Origin: Planctomycetota bacterium | Lineage (GTDB): Bacteria > Planctomycetota > UBA1135 > GCA-002686595 | Assembly (NCBI GenBank): GCA_014237855.1 | Contig: JABACD010000013.1 | Coordinates: 1-64,000 of the forward strand | Direction: 5' to 3' | Length of the DNA: 64,000 nucleotides | Part shown: positions 8,987 through 17,591 of the stretch, piece by piece | Layout of the letters: every line of letters begins with the position of its first letter | Numbering within the stretch: position 1 is the first letter of the stretch | The notes under the pieces: generated by a model | The model's database searches: none | What the model saw: the letters and a program-made list of their open reading frames with translations, nothing else | What the model was told of the DNA's origin: nothing | Translations under genes and position numbers: made by a program

Positions 8987-9346
8987 ATGAATATCGGAAA
9001 CTCCAAAGACCAGTTGTTGATCAAGCTCATGTCGGCCTCGACGCTTCGCTATCGCGTCCTGACCAACAACTTGACCAACCAGAACACGCCTGGATACACC
9101 CGCAAGACGGTGGAATTCGAGGACCTCCTCTCGCAGGAGCTCCAAGAACTAAACCCCGACCTGCTCTCGGTTGAGGCCAAAGTGCGTGCCGACGAACTGA
9201 CACCTGGAAGTCCCGACGGCAACAACGTGAACCCCGAACTCGAGCTCAACGGTCTGCTCCAAAACAGGATGCAGTATGAGCTCTACTCAACCCTCCTCGC
9301 CGGTCGCATGGAACTTCTGCGCTCGGCCATTGAAGAAGGACGTTAG
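8987..9346 (+). CDS. flgB: flagellar basal-body rod protein FlgB
   Basis: 119 residues, a typical FlgB size. The N-terminal heptad region contains the rod/hook signature around RYRVLTNNLTNQNTPGYTRK, and the C-terminal helix (LQNRMQYELYSTLLAGRMELLRSAI) matches the other conserved end of FlgB. It forms the proximal rod next to FliE and FlgC. First structural gene of the long basal-body operon, with flgC two bases downstream. Confidence 0.93.
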   Translation: MNIGNSKDQLLIKLMSASTLRYRVLTNNLTNQNTPGYTRKTVEFEDLLSQELQELNPDLLSVEAKVRADELTPGSPDGNNVNPELELNGLLQNRMQYELYSTLLAGRMELLRSAIEEGR

Positions 9347-9348
9347 TA

Positions 9349-9789
9349 ATGGACTCGATCAAACGACTCTTCTCCGGCTTTAGGGCCACGGCTTCGGGCA
9401 TGTCTGCCGAGCGCGTCCGCATGGACGTGATCGCCAAGAACCTGTCCAACGCCCAAACAACACGGATGCCTGGTGGTGGTGACCCACAGCCGTACCGGCG
9501 CCAGGTCGTCCACTTCGCCCCCATCTTGCATGAGCTTGAAGATGGTCGAAATGAGGTCCGTGGTGTTCGAGTCTCCGAGATCAGCGGCGACTACAAGACA
9601 CCCTTCGACGAGATCTACGACCCCTCTCATCCGGACGCTGGGCCCGACGGGGTGGTTCGTATGCCGAACGTCAACACCATGAAGGAGATGGCTGACTTGA
9701 TGACAGCCGTTCGTGCTTACGAGGCAAACCTCAAGGCACAGGACACCTTCGTTCGTATGGCGGAGCGCGCACTGCGCATCGCTCAGTAA
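9349..9789 (+). CDS. flgC: flagellar basal-body rod protein FlgC
   Basis: 146 residues. The N-terminal rod signature is present as MDVIAKNLSNAQTTR. The C-terminal FlgC block reads YDPSHPDAG...VRMPNVNTMKEMADLMTAVRAYEANL, and these ends pair as coiled coils in the rod. It follows flgB with a 2-bp gap in the usual flgB-flgC-fliE order. The variable middle is short, as expected for a proximal rod subunit. Confidence 0.95.
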   Translation: MDSIKRLFSGFRATASGMSAERVRMDVIAKNLSNAQTTRMPGGGDPQPYRRQVVHFAPILHELEDGRNEVRGVRVSEISGDYKTPFDEIYDPSHPDAGPDGVVRMPNVNTMKEMADLMTAVRAYEANLKAQDTFVRMAERALRIAQ

Positions 9790-9829
9790 CACACCAAGCA
9801 CACCCTAGCGGTTCACACAGGAGCACGAG

Positions 9830-10189
9830 ATGGTCAACGGAGTTAAAGGTGGAGGCAACGACGCATTTGATGCGATCCGCGCAGCCATGGCTCGCCAGGC
9901 CGAAGCTCAGCAGCGCATCGACGCTGCCGCTGATGGTCTGCGGTCAACGTCTCAGGAGACTGAAGTCTCGGGGGACTTCGAGGCCAAGCTCTCGAGTGGA
10001 CTTGACGAGCTCAATGCTCAAGTCAAAGGAGGTGACGAACTCATCGAGGGGCTCGTCAGCGGAAAGGTTTCCGACTTCCACGAAGTCGCCGCTCAGGTCA
10101 AGCAGGCCGATCTCTCGTTCAAGTTTGCACTCGCCGTGCGGAACAAGTTTATCGACGCCTACCGCGAAGTCATGCGGATGAGCGTCTGA
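9830..10189 (+). CDS. fliE: flagellar hook-basal body protein FliE
   Basis: 119 residues, typical of FliE. The C-terminal two-thirds carry the FliE pattern: SDFHEVAAQVKQADLSFKFALAVRNKFIDAYREVMRM. FliE joins the MS ring to the rod and opens the export channel. An AGGAG seven bases before the ATG is one of the few good ribosome-binding sites in this operon. The 40 bp upstream of it show no promoter that I can support. Confidence 0.93.
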   Translation: MVNGVKGGGNDAFDAIRAAMARQAEAQQRIDAAADGLRSTSQETEVSGDFEAKLSSGLDELNAQVKGGDELIEGLVSGKVSDFHEVAAQVKQADLSFKFALAVRNKFIDAYREVMRMSV

Positions 10190-10198
10190 TCATTGATC

Positions 10199-11764
10199 AT
10201 GAAAGAACGACTTCTTCAACTCTTCGAGCTCTTCCGCTCTGCTCGGGCAGCGACTCGCATCACCCTGGTGATGTCGACGGTTGCAGTCCTTGCCGTTGCG
10301 GGACTCTCAAGCTGGTATGCCAGTCGGCCGGACCTTGTGCAGCTTTGGTCGGGGCTCTCCTCCGCTGAAGCAGCCAACTACAAGCGTGCGCTGGCTCAAG
10401 CCCGAATCTCGTTCAGATCCTCTCCCCCGCCTGAAAATGGCATCTGGGTAGACATATCTGATCGCGACCAGGCTGAGGCCCAGGTTGCCCTCGGGGACTA
10501 TGTTCCCTCTGCCAAGGGCATCCAGGTCACTGATGGTGGCGTGGACAGCGCGTTCCTCAGCGCTCGTACCCGGGACCAAATGGCCGACAAGCGTGAGTGG
10601 CAGGAGTGTGAGCTTCAACTGGAGCGCTTGAACTTCATCGAACGAGCCACAGTCTGCAGCTCCAGCCAGAATCACTCCGCCTTCGCGACTGATGAAGACG
10701 TGACGATCTCCGTGACCCTCGGGCTGCGGCACGGATTCATGCTCGACGACGCCCAGGGGCGAACCGTCGCAACCCTGGTGCGCTCACGGTTCAACGTGCC
10801 CCTCGAGAACATCACCATCGTCGATGAGCACGGAAACCTCCTTCACGATGGTTCTGACTCGATCGGTGGGTTTTCAGGTGAAGATCTCTACGCCTACAAG
10901 CGCCGCTACGACCTCGACGCTGAGAGGCGCGCAAACAAGAGCCTCGAGATGGCCCTCGGGAAGGGCATGGCAAGAGTCACCGTAAATTCAGTCTGGAGCT
11001 ACGATGAATTCGAGTCCATCAAGGAGTCGGCCGTTCCCAAGGACTCCGCCCCCTACTATGTAGAGTCAACCAAGAAGGACGTCGCAGGTGCGTCATCGGG
11101 AAGCGGGGGTCCAGCTGGCGTCTCATCGAATATCACTCAGGATTTCGGTAATGAGAACGCAGCGATCGGGGCCGGCGAGGCGGCAGGGTCATCAAGCACA
11201 TCTACCACTGACGTCACACGCAGCGTGGTTGGCCGTACGACCGAACACCGGCTCAGCCGTACTCCACTAATCACGCGACTCAATGTTGCGTTGGTTGCTG
11301 ATGACAGTGTTGCCGCCAGCTTGACCAAGCTTGAGGGCCTGGTGAAGGCAGCTGTGGGCTTTGATGCGACCCGCAGTGATTACTTCGAGTCTTTCACGAC
11401 CCCTCTGGCGTCGATCGAGCGTGACGAGGAAGGAACACCCGTACTGCCCGAGGCCCCTCTCCCTCTTGAGGAGCCGAATCAGTATCTCGAGCTCGCCCTC
11501 GAACATGGCGTTGAGCTGATTGCAGCCCTGGCCTTCATCATTGTCCTGCTGAAGAGCTTGAGGGGGGCGAAGAGCACCAAGGCGGAGGCTGCTGCTGCGG
11601 CGGCTACCCAGGCCGCAAAAGCCGCTGAAGAGGCGGAGAACATTGACCCTGAGTTGCTTGCCAAGGCTCAGGTAGAAGAGCTCGTTCGCTCTGACCCCGA
11701 GAAGGTTAGCGAGATCCTGGCTAGCTGGGCAACTGCCTCCGAAGAGCACGCTGGAGCAGCCTGA
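10199..11764 (+). CDS. fliF: flagellar MS-ring protein FliF
   Basis: About 521 residues from the ATG at 10199; a TTG at 10193 would add two. The first transmembrane helix (LVMSTVAVLAVAGLSSWYA) precedes the YscJ/FliF ring-building motif region (LWSGLSSAEAANYKRAL..., then QVALGDYVPSAKG). A C-terminal helix (LIAALAFIIVLLKSL) and the cytoplasmic tail that binds FliG close the protein. The tail has an Ala/Lys-rich stretch before the FliG-binding end. The periplasmic middle is Gly/Ser-rich, as is common. It builds the inner-membrane MS ring and part of the C ring. Stop and fliG start overlap (TGATG). Confidence 0.95.
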   Translation: MKERLLQLFELFRSARAATRITLVMSTVAVLAVAGLSSWYASRPDLVQLWSGLSSAEAANYKRALAQARISFRSSPPPENGIWVDISDRDQAEAQVALGDYVPSAKGIQVTDGGVDSAFLSARTRDQMADKREWQECELQLERLNFIERATVCSSSQNHSAFATDEDVTISVTLGLRHGFMLDDAQGRTVATLVRSRFNVPLENITIVDEHGNLLHDGSDSIGGFSGEDLYAYKRRYDLDAERRANKSLEMALGKGMARVTVNSVWSYDEFESIKESAVPKDSAPYYVESTKKDVAGASSGSGGPAGVSSNITQDFGNENAAIGAGEAAGSSSTSTTDVTRSVVGRTTEHRLSRTPLITRLNVALVADDSVAASLTKLEGLVKAAVGFDATRSDYFESFTTPLASIERDEEGTPVLPEAPLPLEEPNQYLELALEHGVELIAALAFIIVLLKSLRGAKSTKAEAAAAAATQAAKAAEEAENIDPELLAKAQVEELVRSDPEKVSEILASWATASEEHAGAA

Positions 11765-12786
11765 TGAGCGAAGAAAACGAAGTCACAGGAACGACGCGAA
11801 TCGCGGCATTCCTCTTGAGCCTTGATCGCGAGCATGCTCTCGAGGTCTTGCGGCATCTGGATGGCGAGCTGGTCTCCGAGGTCGCCTCGGCCATGATGGA
11901 AGTTGGCGACTCCTTTGGGGACAGCGAAGCTGTCGATGCGCTCTATTCCATGATCGCCAGGGATGTCAATTCGCCTCCCAAGGTCGTGTCTCAGAGCGAC
12001 TCCCAGCTGAAGGTCTTGCTCGCCGAAGCATTCGACAACGACCGGGCCGAGGGTGTCCTGGAGGGAATTCGTCAGCGCCAGCTGTTGGAGCGGCCCTTCC
12101 ACGAGATCGAAGCCTATTCGTCGAGGCTTCTTGCCTCAGCCCTGGGCGATGAGACACCTGCATCAATCGCCATCATTCTCAGCCATGTAGACCCCAGTTT
12201 CTCCGCGGACATCATCAGTGATCTTGACCCGGAACTAGCGCTGGAGACGGTCACCAACATGGCAACCATGGTGTCTCCCGATGGCTCGGTTCTCCGCAGC
12301 ATGGCCAGTAACCTGGTTGAGCGCCTTGTTCTGCTTGCAGACCAGCCAATTGCACCGGATCCCTCCGTACGGCTCAAGACCGTCGCGGAGATGCTCAACT
12401 TCTCGAGCTCTGATCTCGAGCGTTCGGTCCTTGAAGGAATCGAGAGTGAAGATCAGGAGATGGCCGAGGAGATTCGAGAGTACATGTTCACCTGGACAGA
12501 CCTTGCAGACGTCGACAAGCGTTCGATGCAGAAGATTCTGGGCTCGGTCGATACACGTACTCTGGCGATCGCCCTCAAAGCTTGCGCCGCTGATGTCGAG
12601 GAGAACATTGCCAGCAACCTCAGCACACGAGTCAAGGCGATGGTTATCGAAGAGCGCGAACTCGTTGGTGCCGTACCGATGTCCGAGGTCCTCTCATCTC
12701 GAGGCGAGGTTCTCAAGGCCGTCCACGCGCTGATTGACTCTGGAGAATTCCAGCCCAGTCGAAGTGGCGAGGAGCTTGTATCTTGA
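11764..12786 (+). CDS. fliG: flagellar motor switch protein FliG, divergent
   Basis: 340 residues, the family length. Recognisable blocks include the N-terminal FliF-binding helices (TRIAAFLLSLDREHALEVLRHLD), the middle domain (SIAIILSHVDPSFSADIISDLDPELA) and the C-terminal torque domain. The torque helix EIREYMFTWTDLADVDKRSMQKILGSVDTRTLAIALK corresponds to the canonical MFxFEDLxxLDxRxxQ block, and the charged residues facing the stator are largely kept. The conserved EHPQ motif at the start of the middle domain is changed to ETPA. The gene sits between fliF and fliH with 1-4 bp overlaps, which removes doubt about identity. FliG couples stator force to rotor rotation and sets switching. Confidence 0.93.
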   Translation: MSEENEVTGTTRIAAFLLSLDREHALEVLRHLDGELVSEVASAMMEVGDSFGDSEAVDALYSMIARDVNSPPKVVSQSDSQLKVLLAEAFDNDRAEGVLEGIRQRQLLERPFHEIEAYSSRLLASALGDETPASIAIILSHVDPSFSADIISDLDPELALETVTNMATMVSPDGSVLRSMASNLVERLVLLADQPIAPDPSVRLKTVAEMLNFSSSDLERSVLEGIESEDQEMAEEIREYMFTWTDLADVDKRSMQKILGSVDTRTLAIALKACAADVEENIASNLSTRVKAMVIEERELVGAVPMSEVLSSRGEVLKAVHALIDSGEFQPSRSGEELVS

Positions 12787-13340
12787 GCTCACGAGCTTCC
12801 AAACCGCGGGTAGCTACAGCCCTCGCACCCGTCGATGTGCGCATCCTGGACTCGTCTCTCGACGAGTTCGGGGGTGAACTCAGGGCTCGGCGGGAGCAGG
12901 TACTTCGTGACGAGGGCCAAGCCCAAGCGATTGCCGGAGCGCTGACTCTGTTCGAGGAGGCCCAGGCCTCGCTCGAGGAGTACCGCAAGTCCTTGCTTGA
13001 TTCGCTCGCAGAGACTGCCGCAACACTAGCTGTCGAGATGGCTCAAGTTGTCCTCTGCAAGGAACTGGCCGAGGGTCAGTACGACCTTGCGACAATCGTC
13101 CGCGAGACCCTTGCTGCGGCAGGAAGCTCCATGGGGCCGATGACCATCCACGTGCACCCTGATGACGCTGAGACCTTGAAGGATGTTCGCTTCCGAAGCG
13201 GGACCACTGTTCATGCGGATCCGTCCTTGCGCCGCGGCAACGTCCAGGTGGAAACCGATGGAGGTCTACTGGTTCGAGACGTCGATGATTGCGTTGCCGC
13301 CATGGGCGAGAACCTGCGGGAGGCACTGAATCAATGCTAG
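12783..13340 (+). CDS. fliH: flagellar export ATPase regulator FliH
   Basis: 185 residues, starting with TTG that overlaps the fliG stop. Residues 30-80 are a coiled-coil stretch (ELRARREQVLRDEGQAQAIAGALTLFEEAQASLEEYR). The C-terminal domain has the FliH/YscL fold signature: LAETAATLAVEMAQVVLCKEL, then IHVHPDDAETL and GNVQVETDGGLL. FliH dimers bind the FliI ATPase and dock it on the C ring through FliN. fliI starts inside its last codons. Confidence 0.88.
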   Translation: MSSRASKPRVATALAPVDVRILDSSLDEFGGELRARREQVLRDEGQAQAIAGALTLFEEAQASLEEYRKSLLDSLAETAATLAVEMAQVVLCKELAEGQYDLATIVRETLAAAGSSMGPMTIHVHPDDAETLKDVRFRSGTTVHADPSLRRGNVQVETDGGLLVRDVDDCVAAMGENLREALNQC

Positions 13341-14656
13341 ACCTCAGCAAGTGTTCGGCCGCCATCAGAGCGGGCGCACAACCCGTCTACAGGGGACGTA
13401 TTGATATCGTCTCTGGTGTACTGGTTGAGGCTACCGGAGTTCCGGCTGCCCTTGGTGAGATGTGCCGCATCGATCGAGGTATGCGTGGTGCGATTGACGC
13501 CGAAGTGGTCGGATTTCGTGGAAATAGCACGCTCCTCATGCCCCACGGCGAGCTCGAGGGCATTGCTCCAAAGCAGCTGGTTACGGCCCTCCACCGGGCG
13601 TTCGCCATACCTGTTGGCGACGGCCTGCTCGGTCGGGTAATCGATGGGTTCGGGTGCCCGCTCGATGGACAGCAACCGATCACTGCGCGCGAGACGCGGA
13701 GTGTGCGACGCCATGCACCAGACGCTCTCGAACGGCCGGCGATCGACGAGCCTCTTCAAACGGGCGTACGATCTATCGATGCCTTGAACACCATTGGTCG
13801 TGGACAACGCCTTGGAATCTTCGCCGGATCCGGAGTGGGCAAGTCGACCTTGCTCGGCCAGGTCACCCATGGGACAGATGCGGACGTCGTCGTTGTCTGC
13901 CTGGTAGGTGAGCGGGGCCGAGAAGTTCGAGCGTTCGCTGACGAGGTACTAGGTGAAGAGGATCGCCAGAAGTCCGTCATGGTCGTGGCAACCTCTGATC
14001 GCACACCTATCGAGCGCTACCTGGCCCCCTTCGTGGCGATGACCGTTTCTGAGCACTTCCGGGATCAGGGGAAGAACGTGTTGATGGTCATGGATTCGGT
14101 CACACGCTTTGCCGCAGCCTGCCGCGAGATCGGCCTTGCCGCGGGCGAACCACCGACCGTTCGTGGGTATCCCCCGAGCTTCTTCGCCACTGTCCCCAAG
14201 CTGGTCGAGAGGATGGGGCGAACGTCCCGTGGGAGCATCACCGGGCTCTTGACCATTCTCCTGGATGGGGACGACCCCAACGAACCCGTTGCGGACACCC
14301 TTCGAGGATTGCTCGATGGGCACATATTCCTAAGCCGTGAGCTTGCGCAAGCTGGGCACTTCCCGGCGGTGGATGTTCTCAACAGTCTCTCGCGCTTGAT
14401 GCCATCCCTTGCTCAGCCGGCTCACCTGGCGCATGCAACTCGCGTTCGCGAATTACTTGCTGCCTGGCATGATGGCCGGGACCTGGTGGAGATTGGCGCC
14501 TACTCGCCGGGGAGCAACCCCAAACTAGACGCAGCCATCATGCGTATGCCCGTACTGGAGACCTTTCTTCGGCAGACGAGTGCTGATGTCTCCAGCCTCT
14601 CCGAGTCTCTTCAGTTGCTCGAGTTGGTCACTTCCGACCCGGAGAATCAATCGTGA
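13334..14656 (+). CDS. fliI: flagellum-specific ATP synthase FliI
   Basis: 440 residues from the ATG at 13334, which overlaps the fliH stop. An upstream in-frame ATG at 13289 lies inside fliH and is less likely. The protein has an N-terminal beta barrel, Walker A GIFAGSGVGKSTLLG, Walker B LMVMDSVTRFA and the type III ATPase signature PPSFFATVPKLVERMGR. The C-terminal helical domain ends LLELVTSDPE. This is the hexameric ATPase of the flagellar type III export machine, acting with FliH and FliJ on either side of it here. Confidence 0.96.
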   Translation: MLDLSKCSAAIRAGAQPVYRGRIDIVSGVLVEATGVPAALGEMCRIDRGMRGAIDAEVVGFRGNSTLLMPHGELEGIAPKQLVTALHRAFAIPVGDGLLGRVIDGFGCPLDGQQPITARETRSVRRHAPDALERPAIDEPLQTGVRSIDALNTIGRGQRLGIFAGSGVGKSTLLGQVTHGTDADVVVVCLVGERGREVRAFADEVLGEEDRQKSVMVVATSDRTPIERYLAPFVAMTVSEHFRDQGKNVLMVMDSVTRFAAACREIGLAAGEPPTVRGYPPSFFATVPKLVERMGRTSRGSITGLLTILLDGDDPNEPVADTLRGLLDGHIFLSRELAQAGHFPAVDVLNSLSRLMPSLAQPAHLAHATRVRELLAAWHDGRDLVEIGAYSPGSNPKLDAAIMRMPVLETFLRQTSADVSSLSESLQLLELVTSDPENQS

Positions 14657-15120
14657 AGCGCTTCGAATTCAGGCTAGCACGGCTCAAGCGAGTTCGAATC
14701 GTCCGCGAGGAGATTGCTCGTGGAACCTGGCAAGAGGCAGAGGCACTAGCGCGTACCGCACTCGACAGAGTGGAAGGCTCGCGGTCTCAGCTCGAGGGCT
14801 CCTTGGACTTCCTTCGTCAGCTTCAAGAGAGCGGGGTCCTCGAGGCCCAGCAGGTTCTCAACGCTCGGCGCTCGATCGAGCTCCAAGAAAACTCACACAG
14901 GATCCTCACCGAACGGGCGCGCCAGGCCCGTGCTGCTGCCGATGAGGCACGCAAGTCCTGGGAGTCCGCACGAAGTGAGCTCGAAGGCCTGGAGCGCCTC
15001 GAGAAGAAGGCACAAAAGCGCTTCCTCCTGAACGAGGAGCGCGAAGAGTCCAAGAACGCGGATCAGTTAGCCATGGAACGAGCCGCACGAAAGAAGTTCA
15101 AGCAGCGCAAGATTGCCTAG
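14653..15120 (+). CDS. fliJ: flagellar export chaperone FliJ
   Basis: 155 residues, almost entirely one long antiparallel coiled coil rich in Arg, Glu, Ala and Leu, which is the FliJ fold. The GTG start overlaps the fliI stop by 4 bp, giving the standard fliH-fliI-fliJ order. FliJ inserts into the FliI ring and couples it to FlhA. Sequence alone would support this only weakly; position and fold carry the call. Confidence 0.85.
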   Translation: MKRFEFRLARLKRVRIVREEIARGTWQEAEALARTALDRVEGSRSQLEGSLDFLRQLQESGVLEAQQVLNARRSIELQENSHRILTERARQARAAADEARKSWESARSELEGLERLEKKAQKRFLLNEEREESKNADQLAMERAARKKFKQRKIA

Positions 15121-15127
15121 AGAGTGG

Positions 15128-15143
15128 TGCAGCAAAAGCTGCA
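15128..15143. other. perfect inverted repeat between fliJ and the motE-like gene
   Basis: TGCAGC-AAAA-GCTGCA is a 6-bp perfect stem with a 4-base loop, 8 bp after the fliJ stop. No T-tract follows, so it is not a standard terminator. It could be an RNA-processing or stability element that separates the fliJ and motE parts of the operon, or a protein-binding site. Confidence 0.4.
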
Positions 15144-15163
15144 ATCATCGATACACACACACA

Positions 15164-15883
15164 ATGAACAGGTTCATCCCCAAGATCATGTACGGCCTCA
15201 TTGGCCTTACCCTCTTCGCTGGCTCTTATGTTGGCATCGCTCTCGTATCAGGTGCACCACTGCATCAGGTCGCAGGCATCAGCATGTTTGTTTCTACTCC
15301 CGAGGGTGCGGCTGAGTCGGGAGATGGTTCGAACATGGCCGATGTGGAGGGAGCAGTGCCTACCCCCTCGGAACTCATCGAGGCCAATGTGGGGTTGCTC
15401 GGTGCCTACATGATCGAGTCTCCCTTTTCTGGCTCTGAATTGCGCAACCTGGTCGGTGAATTGAAAGAACAGGTTCGCGAGCAGACCATCGAACGTGAGC
15501 GCTTGCGGATGCGCAATCTCGAGCTCGACGAATGGGAACAGGCACTGCGTGAGAGACAGGCTGAACTGGCCGAGCTTCGGACCAAGCTGGAAGATCTCGA
15601 AGGCGCTGTAGACCTACGGATGTCGGAGCTGATCCGGGATGAGTCAGCAAGAGACGAGAAGGAACTCCAGGGCTGGAAGGACCTTGCCAAGCTGTACACG
15701 GGAGGTGATGCCGCGGTCAACGCCAAGATGCTGACCGAGGAGTCCCCCAAGGATGCAGCCAAGATTCTCCGCCAGCTGACCGATGCCGATGCTGGAGAGA
15801 TCCTGCGGCTGATAACTCCCAACTCGGTGCGAAAGGAGTACTCAGACGCTTATCGGGATGCTGAACCGGCAGCCCCTGAGTGA
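15164..15883 (+). CDS. motE: MotE-like flagellar motor protein (MgtE N-domain)
   Basis: 239 residues from the ATG at 15164; an in-frame ATG at 15113 would start inside fliJ. There is one N-terminal membrane helix (IMYGLIGLTLFAGSYVGIALV). A long periplasmic coiled coil follows (residues about 95-170, LRNLVGELKEQVREQTIERERLRMR and on). The C-terminal MgtE_N-like bundle reads AKMLTEESPKDAAKILRQLTDADAGEILRLI. This layout is that of MotE, a periplasmic chaperone or spacer for MotB/MotC known from other flagellar systems. It is the last gene before a strong terminator, with the stator genes immediately beyond. Confidence 0.75.
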   Translation: MNRFIPKIMYGLIGLTLFAGSYVGIALVSGAPLHQVAGISMFVSTPEGAAESGDGSNMADVEGAVPTPSELIEANVGLLGAYMIESPFSGSELRNLVGELKEQVREQTIERERLRMRNLELDEWEQALRERQAELAELRTKLEDLEGAVDLRMSELIRDESARDEKELQGWKDLAKLYTGGDAAVNAKMLTEESPKDAAKILRQLTDADAGEILRLITPNSVRKEYSDAYRDAEPAAPE

Positions 15884-15928
15884 GATCGAGGAGAGCCTGG
15901 GGCTCCGGCCCTAACCACCTGCTAAACA

Positions 15929-15957
15929 ATGCCTTGGGGCCGCCCCAGGGCATTTTT
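15929..15957 (+). terminator. strong rho-independent terminator after the flgB-motE operon
   Basis: ATGCCTTGGGG / CCCCAGGGCAT forms an 11-bp stem with a single G-U pair and a 3-base loop (CCG), followed directly by TTTTT. It lies 45 bp past the motE stop and separates the basal-body operon from motA. Confidence 0.9.
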
Positions 15958-15962
15958 CCGAT

Positions 15963-15991
15963 TCAAGCTTCAGGGGCACTTCGACCGATAA
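15963..15991 (+). promoter_or_regulatory. possible sigma-28 (FliA-type) promoter for the motA operon
   Basis: ACCGATAA at 15984-15991 matches 7 of 8 bases of the sigma-28 -10 element GCCGATAA. TCAAGCTT at 15963-15970 resembles the -35 element TAAAGTTT, but the gap is 13 bases where 11 is usual. It sits directly after the terminator, about 46 bp before motA, where a new promoter is needed. The -35 fit is weak, so this is a candidate only. Confidence 0.4.
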
Positions 15992-16037
15992 TAGTTGCAG
16001 CGCTTCCCCATGCTTTCCCCGCGCGCGACCCCACTCA

Positions 16038-16805
16038 ATGGATCTAGCAACCATCATCGGATCGTTTCTGGGCTTTGGCCTGGTTCTGTTTGCCATGGCC
16101 ACCGGCCCCGGCGGCGTCGGGATCTTCATGCACTTCCCGTCGATGGTCATCGTCTTTGGCGGCACCATCTCGGTGACGATGATGTGCTTCCCGGTCTCCG
16201 AGATCAAAGGGATCGCCAAGGTCATGCTGGTCACCGCTATCCGGAAGCCGGTAACACCGACCGAAGAAATTGATCGCATCGTTGAGTACGCCAACCTGGC
16301 GCGGAAAGAGGGCCTCTTGGCTCTCGAGACCAAGCTCGAAGATGTCAACGACAGCTTCTTCGCGAAGGGAATCCAGCTCGTAATTGACGGCTTCGGCGCT
16401 GAGACCGTTCGAGATATCATGGAGCTCGAAGCGGATTGGGAACGCCAACGTCACGGGACCGGCAAGAAGATCATGGATCAAATGGGAGCCTTCGCTCCTG
16501 CGTTTGGAATGATCGGAACGCTCGTCGGGTTGGTGCAGATGCTGCAGAACCTCTCCGACCCCTCGATGATCGGGCAGGGTATGGCGACTGCACTGCTTAC
16601 CACGCTCTATGGAGCCATGCTCGCGAACATGATGTTCCTGCCCCTCGCCGGAAAGCTCGAGGTTTTGGCTGGGCACGAGGGGCTGTTGCGGGACCTGATG
16701 GTTGAGGGAATCGTCGCCATCCAATCCGGTGAGAAGCCCGCATTGATCAAGGAGAAGCTCAAGGGCTTCCTTTCCCCGGGATCTCGAGAGGTCGTCGAGG
16801 CCTGA
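16038..16805 (+). CDS. motA: flagellar motor stator protein MotA
   Basis: 255 residues with four hydrophobic helices: near residues 5-22, 33-50, around 155-175 (GAFAPAFGMIGTLVGLVQML) and 180-205 (MATALLTTLYGAMLANMMFLPLA). The cytoplasmic loop carries the conserved charged residues of MotA. The GTLVGL motif and the Pro in FAPAFGMIG are the TolQ/ExbB/MotA signature. MotA surrounds the MotB dimer, and ion flow through the complex turns the rotor at FliG. The pairing with two MotB-like genes downstream is unusual. Confidence 0.95.
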   Translation: MDLATIIGSFLGFGLVLFAMATGPGGVGIFMHFPSMVIVFGGTISVTMMCFPVSEIKGIAKVMLVTAIRKPVTPTEEIDRIVEYANLARKEGLLALETKLEDVNDSFFAKGIQLVIDGFGAETVRDIMELEADWERQRHGTGKKIMDQMGAFAPAFGMIGTLVGLVQMLQNLSDPSMIGQGMATALLTTLYGAMLANMMFLPLAGKLEVLAGHEGLLRDLMVEGIVAIQSGEKPALIKEKLKGFLSPGSREVVEA

Positions 16806-16823
16806 GCGGCCGCATCTTTCGTC

Positions 16824-17591
16824 ATGGGCGCCAAGAAAGCAGACCCGCCCCCCGGGGCACCCGATTGGATTGTCACCTTTGCGGACATGATTTCGCTGCT
16901 GGTGACCTTCTTCATCCTTCTCATGACCTTCAGCAGCTTGGAGTCGTTCGACTTCTTTCGCGTGAAGGGAAACAACGTCGGCACTCCTGGAGTGGTCGCT
17001 TCAAACGGGGCCTCTAGCAGCCAACCTCCGCCTGAGCTGGACATCATGTGTGCAAAGGATGCTCTCAGGGGGGCTCAAATTCCCCATTCGAGGCCCTCTT
17101 CGGAGCTGCTCGAGGGAGTTTCTGACCTCGGGGCCAAGGACACTGACGAGCACGAGGAGATCGATCTGTCCGCTCTAATGGACGGTATCCACATCCAGTA
17201 CGACGAACGCGCCGCCTTCAAGCCCGGATCGATCGAACTCTCGCCTTACCTCTCCAAGGCCATCAAGGAATTAGCCGGGGTCCTCGAGCACTACCCCTAC
17301 ACGGTGATCTTCGAGGGTCATACTGATTCGGCCTTCCGAAAGACCGGCGAGTTTCCTTCGGAGGACTACCTGAGCGTTGCACGAGCTGAAGCAGTGGCTC
17401 ACCTCGCGCTGTCCACCAGCGAACTCAATCCGCTGCAGGTTCAAATAGCCGGGCACGGATCTGATCGACCACTACAGACAAATGACACGCCCGACGGTCG
17501 CCGGATGAATCGGCGTGTTGAGGTAAGGGTCATGTCCCTCAGCAAGCGCCAGGCTGATGCGCTAAAGCTCTCCGATCGATCTGATGGGTAA
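16824..17591 (+). CDS. motB: flagellar stator protein MotB (first copy)
   Basis: 255 residues. An N-terminal plug-type start is followed by one membrane helix, DWIVTFADMISLLVTFFILLMTF, with the ion-binding Asp in FAD. After a linker of about 100 residues comes an OmpA-like peptidoglycan-binding domain: FEGHTDSAFRKTG, LSVARAEAVAHL, GHGSDRP and NRRVEVRV. The key Asp and Arg of the peptidoglycan pocket are present. This copy is the standard partner of MotA. Its stop overlaps the start of a second motB-like gene by 8 bp. Confidence 0.93.
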   Translation: MGAKKADPPPGAPDWIVTFADMISLLVTFFILLMTFSSLESFDFFRVKGNNVGTPGVVASNGASSSQPPPELDIMCAKDALRGAQIPHSRPSSELLEGVSDLGAKDTDEHEEIDLSALMDGIHIQYDERAAFKPGSIELSPYLSKAIKELAGVLEHYPYTVIFEGHTDSAFRKTGEFPSEDYLSVARAEAVAHLALSTSELNPLQVQIAGHGSDRPLQTNDTPDGRRMNRRVEVRVMSLSKRQADALKLSDRSDG

